From positions 1,922,001 through 1,986,000 of the forward strand of contig NZ_CP018616.1 of NCBI RefSeq assembly GCF_002849855.1: a stretch of DNA of 64,000 nucleotides. Reading direction: 5' to 3'. This document shows, one piece after another, positions 44,433 through 55,029 of the stretch (position 1 is its first letter; every line of letters starts with the position of its first letter). The position numbers were made by a program, and so were the translations under genes. The notes beneath the pieces were generated by a model. It did not search any database. It saw nothing but the letters and a program-made list of their open reading frames with translations, and was not told where the DNA came from. This DNA comes from Vibrio azureus (GTDB taxonomy: Bacteria; Pseudomonadota; Gammaproteobacteria; Enterobacterales; Vibrionaceae).

Positions 44433-47400
44433 ATGAAAAGAATGTTAATTAACGCAACTCAGAAAGAAGAGCTGCGTGTCGCTCTGGTTGATGGCCAGCG
44501 ACTGTTCGATCTCGATATCGAAAGTCCAGGACATGAATCAAAAAAAGCGAATATCTACAAAGGGCGTATCACACGCATCGAACCAAGTTTAGAAGCAGCA
44601 TTTGTTGATTACGGTGCTGAACGCCATGGTTTCCTTCCCCTCAAAGAAATTGCACGTGAATACTTTCCAACGGGTTACACTTATCAAGGTCGACCAAGCA
44701 TCAAGGAAGTCCTGACCGAAGGTCAAGAAGTCATTGTTCAAGTGGAAAAAGAAGAGCGTGGTAGTAAAGGAGCTGCACTTACAACGTTTATTTCCCTTGC
44801 TGGTAGCTACTTAGTTCTCATGCCAAATAACCCTCGTGCAGGCGGTATTTCACGTCGTATCGAAGGGGATGAGCGTACACAACTTAAAGCCGCGTTAAGT
44901 ACTCTAAAGCTTCCTGATAGTATGGGACTTATTGTCCGTACAGCTGGCGTAGGCAAAAGTGCTGACGAGCTTGAGTTCGATCTCAAGGTCTTATTAACCC
45001 ATTGGGCTGCGATAAAAGATGCCGCAGATTCAAGCCCTGCACCATTTTTGATTCACCAAGAGAGCAATGTCATTGTCCGTGCCATTCGCGATTATTTGCG
45101 TCGTGATATTGGTGAAATCTGGATCGATAATCCAACCGTATTTGAACGTGCTCAACAGCATATTGAGCTGGTTCGCCCAGACTTTGCGAACCGAGTAAAT
45201 CATTATACTGCTGAAGTACCGCTATTTAGTCACTACCAAATTGAAAGCCAAATTGAATCGGCCTTTCAACGTGAAGTGCGCCTTCCTTCTGGTGGCTCAA
45301 TTGTTATTGACCCGACAGAAGCACTAACTTCTATCGATATCAACTCTGCCCGCGCAACGAAAGGCGGCGACATTGAAGAAACAGCACTGAACACGAACTT
45401 AGAAGCAGCAGACGAAATTGCTCGTCAGCTTCGCCTTCGTGATCTCGGTGGTTTGGTCGTTATCGACTTTATTGATATGAGCCCAGTTCGCCACCAGCGT
45501 GAAGTTGAAAATCGTTTACGTGAAGCAGTGCGTTTAGACAGAGCTCGTGTGCAGATTGGCCGAATTTCCCGCTTTGGCTTATTGGAAATGTCTCGCCAAC
45601 GTCTGAGCCCTTCCTTGGCTGAAGCAAGTCATCATATTTGTCCTCGTTGTACAGGTACCGGTGTGGTTCGCGATAATGAATCACTTGCTCTTTCCGTACT
45701 TCGCATGCTTGAAGATGAAGCGTTAAAAGACAATACGTCACAAGTGCTCGCCGTTGTACCAGTACCCATTGCTTCTTACCTTTTAAACGAGAAACGTCGC
45801 TCTGTTAATCTTATCGAGAAGACTCAGGGCATAAAAATTACTATCGTTCCAAACTCTGATATGGAAACGCCGCATTTTGAAGTGATTCGAGTGCGTGAGG
45901 GTGAAGAATTCGACCTGCTTTCTTACCTGCTGCCACAAAAGCTGGATGCATTAAAAGAAGCAGAAGGTAAAGAACCAGCAGAAAACGCAATTAAGCCTCG
46001 TCGCATTGAAGAGCCAGTTCTAAAAGGTTTTGCAGCGCCAACCCAAAGTGCTCCTAAACCCACTCAAAAACCGGCCCCTCAAGTAAAACAAGAGGCAACT
46101 CAACAAGAGCAAAAAACAGGTCTATTTAGCCGTTTCTTTAAAGCTCTGAGTAGCTTCCTATTTGGAAACTCTGAATCCGAAGCTAAAGAAACAGTTCAAG
46201 AAGCAGATAAGCCAAATCGCGATAATAAACGCCACAAGCGTAACGATCGTCGTCGTAATAGCAACCGTGATAACCGCGATAGTCGTGATAACCGCAATGA
46301 TCGTGATAACAAACGTCGTCGCAAACCACGTGAAGAGCAAGCTGCCGAGCAAAATGAAACTCAACAGCAGACGAATAAATCACAAAACCGTAATCAGAAA
46401 CGTAAACCAAGACCTCAACAAGCAGACAAAGCACAAGAGACAAAGGTTAACGAAAAAGTTGCTGAAAAAGGGTTAATGTTGGCGGCTGAAGCTCGTTCTG
46501 AAGCAAAAACAGATGAGAGTAAAGCCAAACCAAACGCGAAAGCAGAAAAAATCAAAGAGCGTCGTCAGCGTCGTAAAATGAATAAATCTGTTCGTGTTAA
46601 AAACCAACAGCAGACTGAAAGCGTGAGTGAAGAAGTCAATAACAAGGTTCAAGATGCTGAAGTGAAAGCGGTCGAACCAGTGAAAGCCCTTCATGAAGTG
46701 CCAGTTGACAACACTATTCAAGAAGTACAGGAAGATAGAAACGAGCCTAAACAACGCCGTAATCGCCGCTCTCCTCGTCACCTACGAGCAAGTGGTCAAC
46801 GTCGTCGCCGTGGTCGCGACCGCCGTCCAAACCCATTCCGCCTTCGTAAAGGTGGCGTTGCCTCTCCTGAGATGGCAATGGGTAAAGTGATGCCTCGCTA
46901 CATTCCAAAACACAATCACAAGCAAGATGTGGTTGTGAAGGAAGAGTCATCTCAAGAGAACAGTAATGTTGCAGCAGTCGCTTATTCTGCACCTGTTTCT
47001 CAACAAGGTGGGGTTGCTTGTCCAGAAATGGCGATGGGTAAAGTGATTGTTCATCGTGATGTCGTATCGACTGAACAACAACCTGTTAGTAAGCAAGAAA
47101 TCGTGCCTCAGTCAGCACCTACAGCTGAAAATCATGAAATACAGAATGCTGTAACAAATGATGCTCTGACCACAACACTTGCAAACACGGTTGTTACACA
47201 AGAAGACCAAAGTGTGAATACCATTTCTGAACAGCACAACCTAACTGAAGTTACAGAAAATACGCAAGACGATATTGCTGAGCAACAGTGCGTTGAAACC
47301 AAGGTAGCGGTTGAGGCTGTGCCTGAAAGTCATGTTGTACCTCAACAGCCTGAGTCTGTTAACCCAGTTGCGCTTGACACTGTGGCATCTCAAACGACTA

Positions 47401-47600
47401 GTAAAGTCAATGGTGCTAACGTCAACGCCAAATTGAGTGCTCAAGCACCCATGACTAAAGCACCTGGGCCGCAAGAACTGCGTGAGATTACTGTCAATGC
47501 TGCACCGTTTAGGTCTGAGCGTTACACGCCAAAAGGGGCAGGTAGCCAAGTCGCAACTAACCGTGCTTCATCTGGCATGACAAAACCAAACATTATGTAA
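44433..47600 (+). CDS. rne: Ribonuclease E
   Basis: 1055 aa from the ATG at 44433 ([18 protein letters not shown]), core of the RNA degradosome. The catalytic half (1-530) carries the S1 domain (about 35-120), the DNase I-like site ([25 protein letters not shown]) and the zinc-link CPRCTGTG (about 402). The C-terminal half is disordered: a membrane-binding amphipathic helix (about 563-580, [16 protein letters not shown]), long Arg/Asn/Lys-rich RNA-binding stretches (600-700), [19 protein letters not shown] (about 780), and two similar [12 protein letters not shown] motifs (about 807 and 859) that resemble the enolase-binding segment of E. coli. The tail ends in a basic segment that may bind PNPase. 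Confidence 0.97.
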   Translation: MKRMLINATQKEELRVALVDGQRLFDLDIESPGHESKKANIYKGRITRIEPSLEAAFVDYGAERHGFLPLKEIAREYFPTGYTYQGRPSIKEVLTEGQEVIVQVEKEERGSKGAALTTFISLAGSYLVLMPNNPRAGGISRRIEGDERTQLKAALSTLKLPDSMGLIVRTAGVGKSADELEFDLKVLLTHWAAIKDAADSSPAPFLIHQESNVIVRAIRDYLRRDIGEIWIDNPTVFERAQQHIELVRPDFANRVNHYTAEVPLFSHYQIESQIESAFQREVRLPSGGSIVIDPTEALTSIDINSARATKGGDIEETALNTNLEAADEIARQLRLRDLGGLVVIDFIDMSPVRHQREVENRLREAVRLDRARVQIGRISRFGLLEMSRQRLSPSLAEASHHICPRCTGTGVVRDNESLALSVLRMLEDEALKDNTSQVLAVVPVPIASYLLNEKRRSVNLIEKTQGIKITIVPNSDMETPHFEVIRVREGEEFDLLSYLLPQKLDALKEAEGKEPAENAIKPRRIEEPVLKGFAAPTQSAPKPTQKPAPQVKQEATQQEQKTGLFSRFFKALSSFLFGNSESEAKETVQEADKPNRDNKRHKRNDRRRNSNRDNRDSRDNRNDRDNKRRRKPREEQAAEQNETQQQTNKSQNRNQKRKPRPQQADKAQETKVNEKVAEKGLMLAAEARSEAKTDESKAKPNAKAEKIKERRQRRKMNKSVRVKNQQQTESVSEEVNNKVQDAEVKAVEPVKALHEVPVDNTIQEVQEDRNEPKQRRNRRSPRHLRASGQRRRRGRDRRPNPFRLRKGGVASPEMAMGKVMPRYIPKHNHKQDVVVKEESSQENSNVAAVAYSAPVSQQGGVACPEMAMGKVIVHRDVVSTEQQPVSKQEIVPQSAPTAENHEIQNAVTNDALTTTLANTVVTQEDQSVNTISEQHNLTEVTENTQDDIAEQQCVETKVAVEAVPESHVVPQQPESVNPVALDTVASQTTSKVNGANVNAKLSAQAPMTKAPGPQELREITVNAAPFRSERYTPKGAGSQVATNRASSGMTKPNIM

Positions 47601-48004
47601 TCAATCCATCATAATGTTGTATCTAACAGCAAAAAGGCTACCGCACTGGTAGCCTTTTTATTCGCCTCAATTTAAGTTCATCCTATGTAATTTAAGTTCA
47701 CCTTATGTTGCCAAATGACCTCAAGATACAAATAGTGAATACAGCTCAGCCTCAGTTTGATGAATTTGAATGATGGATCGCAGATAGTCGGTCATTCCTT
47801 CTATCATCATTGAACTTAATCACACTTTTCGGTAGCATTCGCCAATCATATTTTCCGACACTTTTTCGCCTCTGAAGACACTTTTTGTGCTGTCTGAATG
47901 GCATTCGTCCTAATTGACATTAAGTGCTAACTGTTTCTCTGTCATATCACCAGTTCGGTAACAAGATAAGAGAGACCCAATATCAAGAGAACTCAATACC
48001 TCAT
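47601..48004. other. Intergenic stretch between rne and the SulP gene
   Basis: No gene is seen. It contains the rne terminator and a fragment of the repeat family at about 47711-47732 (CCAAATGACCTCAAGATACA). Confidence 0.5.
47631..47659 (+). terminator. Rho-independent terminator of rne
   Basis: AAAAAGGCTACC pairs with GGTAGCCTTTTT; a 12-bp stem with a T-run. Confidence 0.93.
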
Positions 48005-49564
48005 ATGTTCGAATTCCCCCAATTTTCTACACACTCCGTGAAAAACGATGTACTTTCTGGTTTAACCGTAGCTTTAGCTCTTGTACCGGAAGCGGTTGCC
48101 TTTGCTTTTGTTGCTGGTGTCGATCCTATGGTTGGCCTTTATGCTGCCTTTATCGTCGGATTGATCACTTCTATCTTTGGTGGTCGCCCAGGCATGATCT
48201 CTGGTGCTACTGGAGCAATGGCTGTGGTTATGGTCTCTCTGGTTGCCTCTCACGGCGTACAATATTTATTTGCCGCCATTATGCTTGCTGGCATTTTGCA
48301 AGTCGCTGCAGGTCTATTTAAGCTCGGGAAGTTTATTCGAATTGTCCCTCACCCTGTGATGATCGGGTTTGTTAATGGCTTAGCCATTGTCATTTTCCTA
48401 GCTCAATTGGGTCAATTTAAAGCCCCAGATATCAATGGTACTTTAGCTTGGCTTCCTCAAGATCAAATGATGCTGATGCTTGGTCTGGTTGCTTTGACCA
48501 TGGCCATTATTTATTTCTTACCTAAATTAACCACAGCGGTCCCCTCCTCTTTAGTTGCTATCGTTACTGTGTCAGCTCTGGTTATCGGTTTGGATTTAGA
48601 AACGCGTACTGTTGTTGATTTTCTTCGCGCTATGTCAGGCAATGAAGCAGCCACTTTAGCGGGTTCTCTGCCTTCTTTCTCGATTCCAAGCGTACCGTTC
48701 ACCCTTGAAACATTACAAATCATTTTCCCTTACGCTATCATATTAGCGGCTATTGGCCTCATTGAATCCCTTCTGACTCTGACCGTTCTTGATGAAATGA
48801 CCAACACTCGTGGTCAGTCGAATCGTGAATGCATTGGGCAAGGCATGGCGAACATGACTTGTTCTGTCTTTGGTGCAATGGGTGGCTGTGCCATGATTGG
48901 CCAATCAATGATTAATGTTAATTCAGGTGGCCGTGGCCGTTTATCTGGTATTGTTGCCGCTGTTGCTCTGCTGATGTTTATTTTGTTTGCATCCTCTTTG
49001 ATTGAAATGATCCCACTTGCAGCTCTTGTTGGCGTAATGTTTATGGTCGTCATTGGTACATTCGAATGGGCAACGTTCAAACTTGCGCGTCGCGTACCTA
49101 AGCAAGATTTCTTCGTCATCATCTTGGTGACTGTTGTCACTGTTCTAACCGATCTTGCTATTGCCGTCGCTGTCGGGGTTATTGCTTCTGCTTTAATGTT
49201 CGCTTGGCAACATGCAAAACACATTTATGCTGACACCCATATCAACGAAGAGGGGTCGAAAGAATATAAAGTCCATGGCCCTATCTTCTTTGGTTCTGCG
49301 GCAAATTTTTTAGAGCTCTTTACTGCTCAAGACGATCCTAAAGACATCATTGTCGACTTTGCCGACTCTCGTGTAACGGACCACTCTGCCATCGAAGCCA
49401 TCGAAACATTGGCGGAGCGCTATTCAGCCTTAGGCAAGACTTTGCACCTACGTCATTTAAGCCCTGATTGCCGAAAACTGTTAGATAAAGCCGGAAGCCT
49501 AGTTGAAATTAATGTGAAAGAAGACCCTAGCTACAAGGTTGCAACCGATTTACTTGCGGGCTGA
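48005..49564 (+). CDS. SulP-family inorganic anion transporter
   Basis: 519 aa from the ATG at 48005 ([21 protein letters not shown]); the frame is open to 47924 but without a start signal. An SLC26/SulP membrane domain (about residues 20-410; [33 protein letters not shown]) is followed by a cytoplasmic STAS domain (about 420-515, [22 protein letters not shown]). Family members move sulfate, bicarbonate or organic acids, often with sodium or protons; the substrate cannot be told here. Single gene with its own terminator. Confidence 0.9.
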   Translation: MFEFPQFSTHSVKNDVLSGLTVALALVPEAVAFAFVAGVDPMVGLYAAFIVGLITSIFGGRPGMISGATGAMAVVMVSLVASHGVQYLFAAIMLAGILQVAAGLFKLGKFIRIVPHPVMIGFVNGLAIVIFLAQLGQFKAPDINGTLAWLPQDQMMLMLGLVALTMAIIYFLPKLTTAVPSSLVAIVTVSALVIGLDLETRTVVDFLRAMSGNEAATLAGSLPSFSIPSVPFTLETLQIIFPYAIILAAIGLIESLLTLTVLDEMTNTRGQSNRECIGQGMANMTCSVFGAMGGCAMIGQSMINVNSGGRGRLSGIVAAVALLMFILFASSLIEMIPLAALVGVMFMVVIGTFEWATFKLARRVPKQDFFVIILVTVVTVLTDLAIAVAVGVIASALMFAWQHAKHIYADTHINEEGSKEYKVHGPIFFGSAANFLELFTAQDDPKDIIVDFADSRVTDHSAIEAIETLAERYSALGKTLHLRHLSPDCRKLLDKAGSLVEINVKEDPSYKVATDLLAG

Positions 49565-49613
49565 GTCAATAAGTCCAAATTAAATACGGTAAGTTAAGCT
49601 TAAAGATAATCAT

Positions 49614-49642
49614 AAGGGATAGGCATTGCTTATCCCTTTTTC
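49614..49642 (+). terminator. Terminator of the SulP gene
   Basis: AAGGGATA pairs with TATCCCTT and is followed by a T-rich run. Confidence 0.8.
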
Positions 49643-49749
49643 TTGTCTATTAATCACGATTTTTCTTCTATATAGGTTGATCTATCATACGCTCTAACAG
49701 ATCATTCCGCGCACCTTGCCGAGATACAGACACCATTAAAGGAAACATA

Positions 49750-50355
49750 ATGTCTATTGAAAATAGCAAAGAAGCACGCCATAAGGCCCGCCAGCAGAAA
49801 GTGAAGCAACAAGTTGATGCCCAAATCGCCGCTGCACAAGAAGAGAAAGGCTTATTATTGGTCATTACGGGTAATGGCAAAGGTAAGTCGACATCTGGGT
49901 TTGGTATGGTGACTCGTGCACTAGGTCATGGCCAAACATGTGCAGTTGCTCAATTTATCAAAGGAACATGGGATAACGGTGAGCGAAATTTACTTGAAAA
50001 GCTTGGCGTAGAGTTCCAAGTCATGGCAACAGGTTTTACCTGGGAAACGCAAAATAAAACAACCGATACTGAAGCCGCACAGTCCGTTTGGCAAGAGTGT
50101 AAGCGAATGCTTAAGGACGAATCGATTGATGTGATTCTGTTTGATGAGCTGACGTACATGGTGAGTTATGGCTATATCGACTTAGACGAAGTGGTCGAAG
50201 CGCTGAACAACCGCCCGAAAATGCAATCTGTCGTAATTACTGGTCGCGGTGCACACCGCACCTTGATTGAGATGGCTGATACCGTTTCCGAAGTGAAGAA
50301 CGTTAAGCACGCCTTCGAATCCGGTGTAAAAGCCCTAAAAGGTATCGATTGGTAA
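49750..50355 (+). CDS. cobO: Corrinoid adenosyltransferase CobO/BtuR
   Basis: 201 aa. It transfers the adenosyl group of ATP to cob(I)alamin or cob(I)inamide. The P-loop GNGKGKSTSGFG is near residue 43, followed by FIKGTWDNGERNLLE, VMATGFTWETQN and DELTYMVSYGY, all matching E. coli BtuR over the full length. The N-terminal 30 residues are charged and helical, as usual. Single gene; in this organism it probably serves corrinoid salvage. Confidence 0.95.
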   Translation: MSIENSKEARHKARQQKVKQQVDAQIAAAQEEKGLLLVITGNGKGKSTSGFGMVTRALGHGQTCAVAQFIKGTWDNGERNLLEKLGVEFQVMATGFTWETQNKTTDTEAAQSVWQECKRMLKDESIDVILFDELTYMVSYGYIDLDEVVEALNNRPKMQSVVITGRGAHRTLIEMADTVSEVKNVKHAFESGVKALKGIDW

Positions 50356-50370
50356 ACTCAGCTCAATAAA

Positions 50371-50393
50371 AAGGGTTGGAAAATCCAACCCTT
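50371..50393 (-). terminator. Terminator between cobO and the AsmA gene
   Basis: AAGGGTTGGA pairs with TCCAACCCTT. The T-run is on the minus strand, so it mainly ends the AsmA-family transcript; cobO may use it too. Confidence 0.8.
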
Positions 50394-50427
50394 GACACAA
50401 AAGCTCTGCAGAACCTAGACCTGTGGA

Positions 50428-52542
50428 TCATTTAAAAAAGTTATTTAAAATACCATCTACGGCATCTTTCACTTTTTCATCTTTGATCTTGTCGGTCAGT
50501 TTATCCAAACCACGATCAATTTCTTTTTGTGCTTTTTGTTTAAGAATATCATCAAAGACTAACTTAAATTTCGGGTCACTCCACTTTCCAGATACATTGA
50601 TCGGAATCGTAAGATCTTTCAGTTCATCGATACTTTGACCACCCTGCCCTTCAAGAGAACCAACGATAGAGGTACTGATAGTAAAATCCACGGTTTCATT
50701 CAGATAATTGGCTTTACCCTTACCTTGTACACGTAATAGTGGTGACTGGGCCTTTAAGTTATTTGTCGAAACCGTGCCTTTGTTGAGTGATAACGTCGCC
50801 GTCATTGCACTAAAGTCGGTTTTTTTCACTACATTACTTGTATCTAATACTTCACCCTTAAACCGAGCATAATTTTCTCGGATGAGTTGCGCAATATTAA
50901 TGCCGTTTACCGCGCCGTCAGCAAAGTTAATCGCTACAGTACCAACCAAATTCTTTTTAATACCAGTGGATGTCAAACTACGGCCATTCACATTGAGATC
51001 AATGCTGCCTGTACCCTCCAACTTATCATTGTCAGCCACATCTTTAAGTAGTGGTTGAACATGGATATTTTTAATTGAAGATTTCGCTTGATAACGTGCT
51101 GGTGACCGTGTCGCATCAAGCTTAGCTGTCGCATTAATCGAACCCTGATAAAGCTTTGAGCTAAAGGACGTCAACTCAGCAATACCACGCTGAATAGAAA
51201 AGCTTGTTTTCACTGCTGACATGGAGGCATTTGCAGCTTTAAATTGGTCGATAGCAATACTGCCTTTCACATCCAGGGCTTTTAAAGCCGATAAATCGGG
51301 CTCTACCTCTGGAGAAGTTTGATTATTAGCTACTGACTTAGACTTTTCTTCCGATGAATTATTTGCTTTAGACTGTGGTTTCTCATGGCCAAGAAATTCA
51401 TCCAGATTGATATTTGGGCTGTGTAGAGTGAAACGGATTTGGGGAATATCACCCAGAGTGACGTCCGCTTTTCCATCCAACGAAATGGCATTGGCGGTGA
51501 GTTTATCCAAAACAAAGCTAAGGTGATTTTTGTTTAAATCAAAGGATAAATCAGAGTCCATCGCCACATTCATTGGTGACTGAGGCAATGCTTTACCATC
51601 GAAGCGTGATTTAAGCGTTAACTGTTTCAATAGGATGGTGCTTACTGCTTTATCTATCGTTAAATCGCCCGTGCCTTGCATATCTATGGTCATATCATTG
51701 GCTTGACCTTTGATAGCGTAAGTAAGCCGATTTGCCTTATCAAAGTCAAAGGTCTCTAAACGCAGAGATAAAGATTCGAACCGATTTTTGGGTTCAGCAT
51801 ATGTTGCCTCAACTTCGGTATTTTTCAACTCGTAGTGGGTAAGCCGCTGAGTAAGGTTAAATTCTGTTGAACCTTGAGCAGAGAACGATTGATCATTCAT
51901 TTTCCCGTTGAAGCCAAAATCAAGACTCGCCCATTTTTCAAAAGCAAACTGAGAGAGGTTTAGAGAAATGTTATCCAGTTCAATATTACTTCCGGTCTGT
52001 TGATCAACCAACTCAACAGAGCCATTTGAGATCGTGACACCAGCCAGCTCGATAGTCCAACCATCACCGCTATTTTTAGGCTCAGGATTTGTTTCTGCTT
52101 GTGGCTCTAATTTCGCATCAGTTTTAGCCAGTTCAGCTTGCTTACTCTGTGCTTTGGTCAATGAGTCTAGGTTCTTACGACCGTCTTTTAATGTTTCGAG
52201 ATAAAAGTTTGCTCCATCAAGCGTCACATTGCCGATTTGCAGTTGCTTGCTTAGCAGCGGCATAACCGAAACATCGACACTCACTCTATCAACACTAAAC
52301 AAGTTAGCTTGATTAAAGCCAGGTGGATTGTTCAATTCTGTTTTACCAAGCTCAAGGCCCAAAGATGGAAAGAATGTCCAACTGATATCACCATCAATCA
52401 CTAATTCTAATCCCGTTTGTTTGTGTGCTTGTTCAACAATCAGCGGTTTGAATTGATTCGGATTGATAAAAAGGACAAGTGCTAGTATCACGCCTAGAAC
52501 AGCTATGATCGGAACCGCAATAAATAAGAGCAGTTTCTTCAT
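50428..52542 (-). CDS. AsmA-family protein
   Basis: 704 aa, inner-membrane anchored with a large periplasmic part. One transmembrane helix (about residues 5-27), then the AsmA N-terminal pattern INPNQFKPLIVEQAHKQTGL and DGDISWTFFPSLGLELG, a Ser/Glu/Lys-rich linker (about 395-415), and the C-terminal AsmA domain (GTGSIDLNVNGRSLTSTG, FADGAVNGINIAQLIREN). AsmA-like proteins are thought to bridge the envelope and help phospholipids or outer-membrane proteins reach the outer membrane. Single gene, with its own terminator. Confidence 0.9.
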   Translation of the reverse strand: MKKLLLFIAVPIIAVLGVILALVLFINPNQFKPLIVEQAHKQTGLELVIDGDISWTFFPSLGLELGKTELNNPPGFNQANLFSVDRVSVDVSVMPLLSKQLQIGNVTLDGANFYLETLKDGRKNLDSLTKAQSKQAELAKTDAKLEPQAETNPEPKNSGDGWTIELAGVTISNGSVELVDQQTGSNIELDNISLNLSQFAFEKWASLDFGFNGKMNDQSFSAQGSTEFNLTQRLTHYELKNTEVEATYAEPKNRFESLSLRLETFDFDKANRLTYAIKGQANDMTIDMQGTGDLTIDKAVSTILLKQLTLKSRFDGKALPQSPMNVAMDSDLSFDLNKNHLSFVLDKLTANAISLDGKADVTLGDIPQIRFTLHSPNINLDEFLGHEKPQSKANNSSEEKSKSVANNQTSPEVEPDLSALKALDVKGSIAIDQFKAANASMSAVKTSFSIQRGIAELTSFSSKLYQGSINATAKLDATRSPARYQAKSSIKNIHVQPLLKDVADNDKLEGTGSIDLNVNGRSLTSTGIKKNLVGTVAINFADGAVNGINIAQLIRENYARFKGEVLDTSNVVKKTDFSAMTATLSLNKGTVSTNNLKAQSPLLRVQGKGKANYLNETVDFTISTSIVGSLEGQGGQSIDELKDLTIPINVSGKWSDPKFKLVFDDILKQKAQKEIDRGLDKLTDKIKDEKVKDAVDGILNNFFK

Positions 52543-52791
52543 TTGTTTTTCCTTGCTTGATGTTTAGTGACAACTGTACTCTCAAGTATACCCAAGAGAC
52601 TTTAATATGCGAGATTCTAAACCGAGCCTCTTATGCTAAGCATTGATAACTTAGCCCGAAGACTCAGTTACGTTTTGCTACCGATTAACCTGTGGTGCTG
52701 TTGCTTACATTACAAAACAGGCCTAACCCAATTTAATCAATAGCGAAAACGAACATTCACTAAAATTGGTCGCTTAACGCTGACAATAAAA

Positions 52792-52814
52792 AAGTGGCAT
52801 ATAAAATGCCACTT
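52792..52814 (-). terminator. Rho-independent terminator of udk
   Basis: AAGTGGCAT pairs with ATGCCACTT and is followed on the minus strand by TTTTTTATT. A fragment of the palindromic repeat (TATACCCAAGAGACTTTAAT) sits further on at about 52587. Confidence 0.88.
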
Positions 52815-52850
52815 CTTTTTAAACAAATAAAGCAATCACAACCTAAGTGA

Positions 52851-53492
52851 TTATGCTTTAAGCAATTTGGTGATGTGTGCTTTCAGTACATCAATCGCAA
52901 TGCGGTTTTTCCCTCCACGAGGAACAATAATGTCGGCATGCTGTTTAGAGGGTTCAATAAATTGTAAAAACATTGGGCGCACGGTCTGTTGGTATTGCTT
53001 CAATACAGATTCCATCGAACGGCCGCGCTCTTCCACATCGCGTCTCACTCGACGCAATAGGCAGATATCAAGAGGCGTATCCATAAAGACTGTCGCATGC
53101 ATCAGGTCACGAAGGCGTGGATCAGTTAAAAGCAAGATACCTTCAAGAATAATCACTTTCTTAGGTGTCATTGTCGTGGTATTGCTTGTGCGGGTATGTT
53201 CTGAGTAACTGTATTCTGGTACTTCAACCGCTTGTCCACATACAAGCTGCTTCAAATGCTCACATAATAAATCGTGATCTAACGCGCTCGGGTGGTCATA
53301 GTTAGTCTTTACACGTTCTTCCATGCTTAATTGGCTTTGGTCATTGTAGTAACAATCTTCCGTGATAACACCGATTTGATGATCGCCTACTTTTTCGCGT
53401 AGCTCATTGTAGATTGTGCTAGCGATAAGACTTTTTCCAGAAGCAGAAGCGCCAGCTATACCGACGATGACGCATTGATTAATATCAGACAT
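52851..53492 (-). CDS. udk: Uridine kinase
   Basis: 213 aa; phosphorylates uridine and cytidine with GTP or ATP in salvage. The P-loop GASASGKS (residues 14-21), [29 protein letters not shown] and the lid [13 protein letters not shown] are all typical, and the length equals that of E. coli Udk. Downstream of apbC on the same strand, but separated by 300 bases. Confidence 0.97.
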   Translation of the reverse strand: MSDINQCVIVGIAGASASGKSLIASTIYNELREKVGDHQIGVITEDCYYNDQSQLSMEERVKTNYDHPSALDHDLLCEHLKQLVCGQAVEVPEYSYSEHTRTSNTTTMTPKKVIILEGILLLTDPRLRDLMHATVFMDTPLDICLLRRVRRDVEERGRSMESVLKQYQQTVRPMFLQFIEPSKQHADIIVPRGGKNRIAIDVLKAHITKLLKA

Positions 53493-53792
53493 TATTTTGC
53501 ACCCGATGATGATTTTGAGTCACATAAAAAGATAAACCGCACGATTATAGGGAGTTACCCCCTCAGATACTAGCTAGAATTAAGGTTTAATTATAAATTC
53601 TTACCATTACACCTGCTTCTCTCTAAGCAAACGGTTTCTGTGGTTAAATTCCAACCAGTCGCTTTGTTCTAACCAGCAGACGACTCAATAACCTCGAGCA
53701 TTATTAAGGTTTAAATGGTGATCCAAGCTGCTCTCTATTGGAAGTTTCAAAATAAATAAAAGCTTCCGAATAGGTCTGTTGAACAAACAAGA
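53493..53792. other. Intergenic stretch between apbC and udk
   Basis: No gene or clear repeat; presumed udk promoter region. Confidence 0.5.
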
Positions 53793-54866
53793 TTAATTCA
53801 CCATAGTAAAACTGATGGTATCTGGTTTAGGTTTACCCTGCCAATACATGCTGCTGCATATACGATCAGCCAACTGCCTGTAGTTCGCAGCATGCTCACT
53901 TTCTGTGCGTCTAGCTACGGTAGGGATACCAGCATCAATATCTTCTCGCATTGAAATATGCAGAGGAATTTGCCCCAGTAACATAAGACCAAACTCTAGC
54001 GACATTTTCTCAGCCCCTCCTACACCAAAAATATGCTCCACAGCACCGCATTGGCCACAGACATGATAGCTCATATTTTCAATTACGCCGACAACGGGGA
54101 CATTAACCTTGTCAAACATCGCTGCACCTTTACGTGCGTCAGCCAAAGCGAGATCTTGTGGCGTCGTAATTAACACGCTGCCAGTGACAGGTATTTGTTG
54201 GGAAAGGGTTAATTGTATGTCGCCAGTGCCTGGTGGCATATCGATAACCAGATAATCAAGATCCGGCCAATCGGTTTCATTAAGTAGCTGTGATAATGCC
54301 CTAGATGCCATAGGACCACGCCAAATCGCCGCTTCTGATTTATCAACTAAGTAACCAATAGAGTGTGTATAAATACCATGAGCGACAATGGGGGACATCC
54401 ATTTGTCTTCTCTGACTGTCGGCTTCGCTTGCGTTTGACCAAGCATCATCGGCACTGATGGCCCATAAATATCCGCATCCAGTAAGCCCACTTTTGCACC
54501 AGAATCTGCCATGGCTAAAGCGAGGTTAACCGCCGTAGTTGATTTGCCTACGCCTCCTTTTGCAGAGCTAACGGCAATGATATTTTTCACTCCTTTCACT
54601 GCCGTCGCTACTGGAGTCTCAAGTGATTTGACATCCAGCCCTACATGATAATCGATTTTAGGTACTTGCTGAGTAGACTGCTGTTGTTTAATCCACTGCT
54701 TGAGTAATATTTGCACGTCATTACTGGCAAAAGGCAAAGCAATATTCACCCTATTTTCCACCACGCTGACGATACCATGCACATTTGCCCATCCTTCCAC
54801 TAATTGTGGATGATGAAATTGGTTCAACCATAGGCAAATATCTTGTTGTGAAATCAATGGATGCAT
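53793..54866 (-). CDS. apbC: Iron-sulfur cluster carrier ApbC/Mrp
   Basis: 357 aa P-loop ATPase that carries and delivers Fe-S clusters. An N-terminal MIP18-like segment (about 1-90) is followed by the deviant Walker A SSAKGGVGKSTTAVN, DADIYGPSVPMML, the PPGTGDIQLTLSQ region and the cluster-binding pair in YHVCGQCGAVEHIFG. It is divergent from metG, the arrangement also found in E. coli (mrp-metG). Confidence 0.95.
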   Translation of the reverse strand: MHPLISQQDICLWLNQFHHPQLVEGWANVHGIVSVVENRVNIALPFASNDVQILLKQWIKQQQSTQQVPKIDYHVGLDVKSLETPVATAVKGVKNIIAVSSAKGGVGKSTTAVNLALAMADSGAKVGLLDADIYGPSVPMMLGQTQAKPTVREDKWMSPIVAHGIYTHSIGYLVDKSEAAIWRGPMASRALSQLLNETDWPDLDYLVIDMPPGTGDIQLTLSQQIPVTGSVLITTPQDLALADARKGAAMFDKVNVPVVGVIENMSYHVCGQCGAVEHIFGVGGAEKMSLEFGLMLLGQIPLHISMREDIDAGIPTVARRTESEHAANYRQLADRICSSMYWQGKPKPDTISFTMVN

Positions 54867-55029
54867 AGTTCTCTCCTCAATAACTCAAGTAATCGTAACA
54901 CCCTATGCTGGGATTAAGAACCCCAAAAAACTGGGGAAATCCACGGTTTGATGCCTTGGAGTTAGCCTATTGATGCGGTAGTATTATCCATCAAAATTTT
55001 TTCTACCTCTGAATAAGCGAATATTAAGT

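Noticed and set aside
46162..46476. Overlapping frames on both strands inside rne (e.g. 104 and 86 codons)
   Set aside because: They are produced by the repetitive codons of the Arg/Asn/Asp-rich RNase E tail and show no independent protein features.
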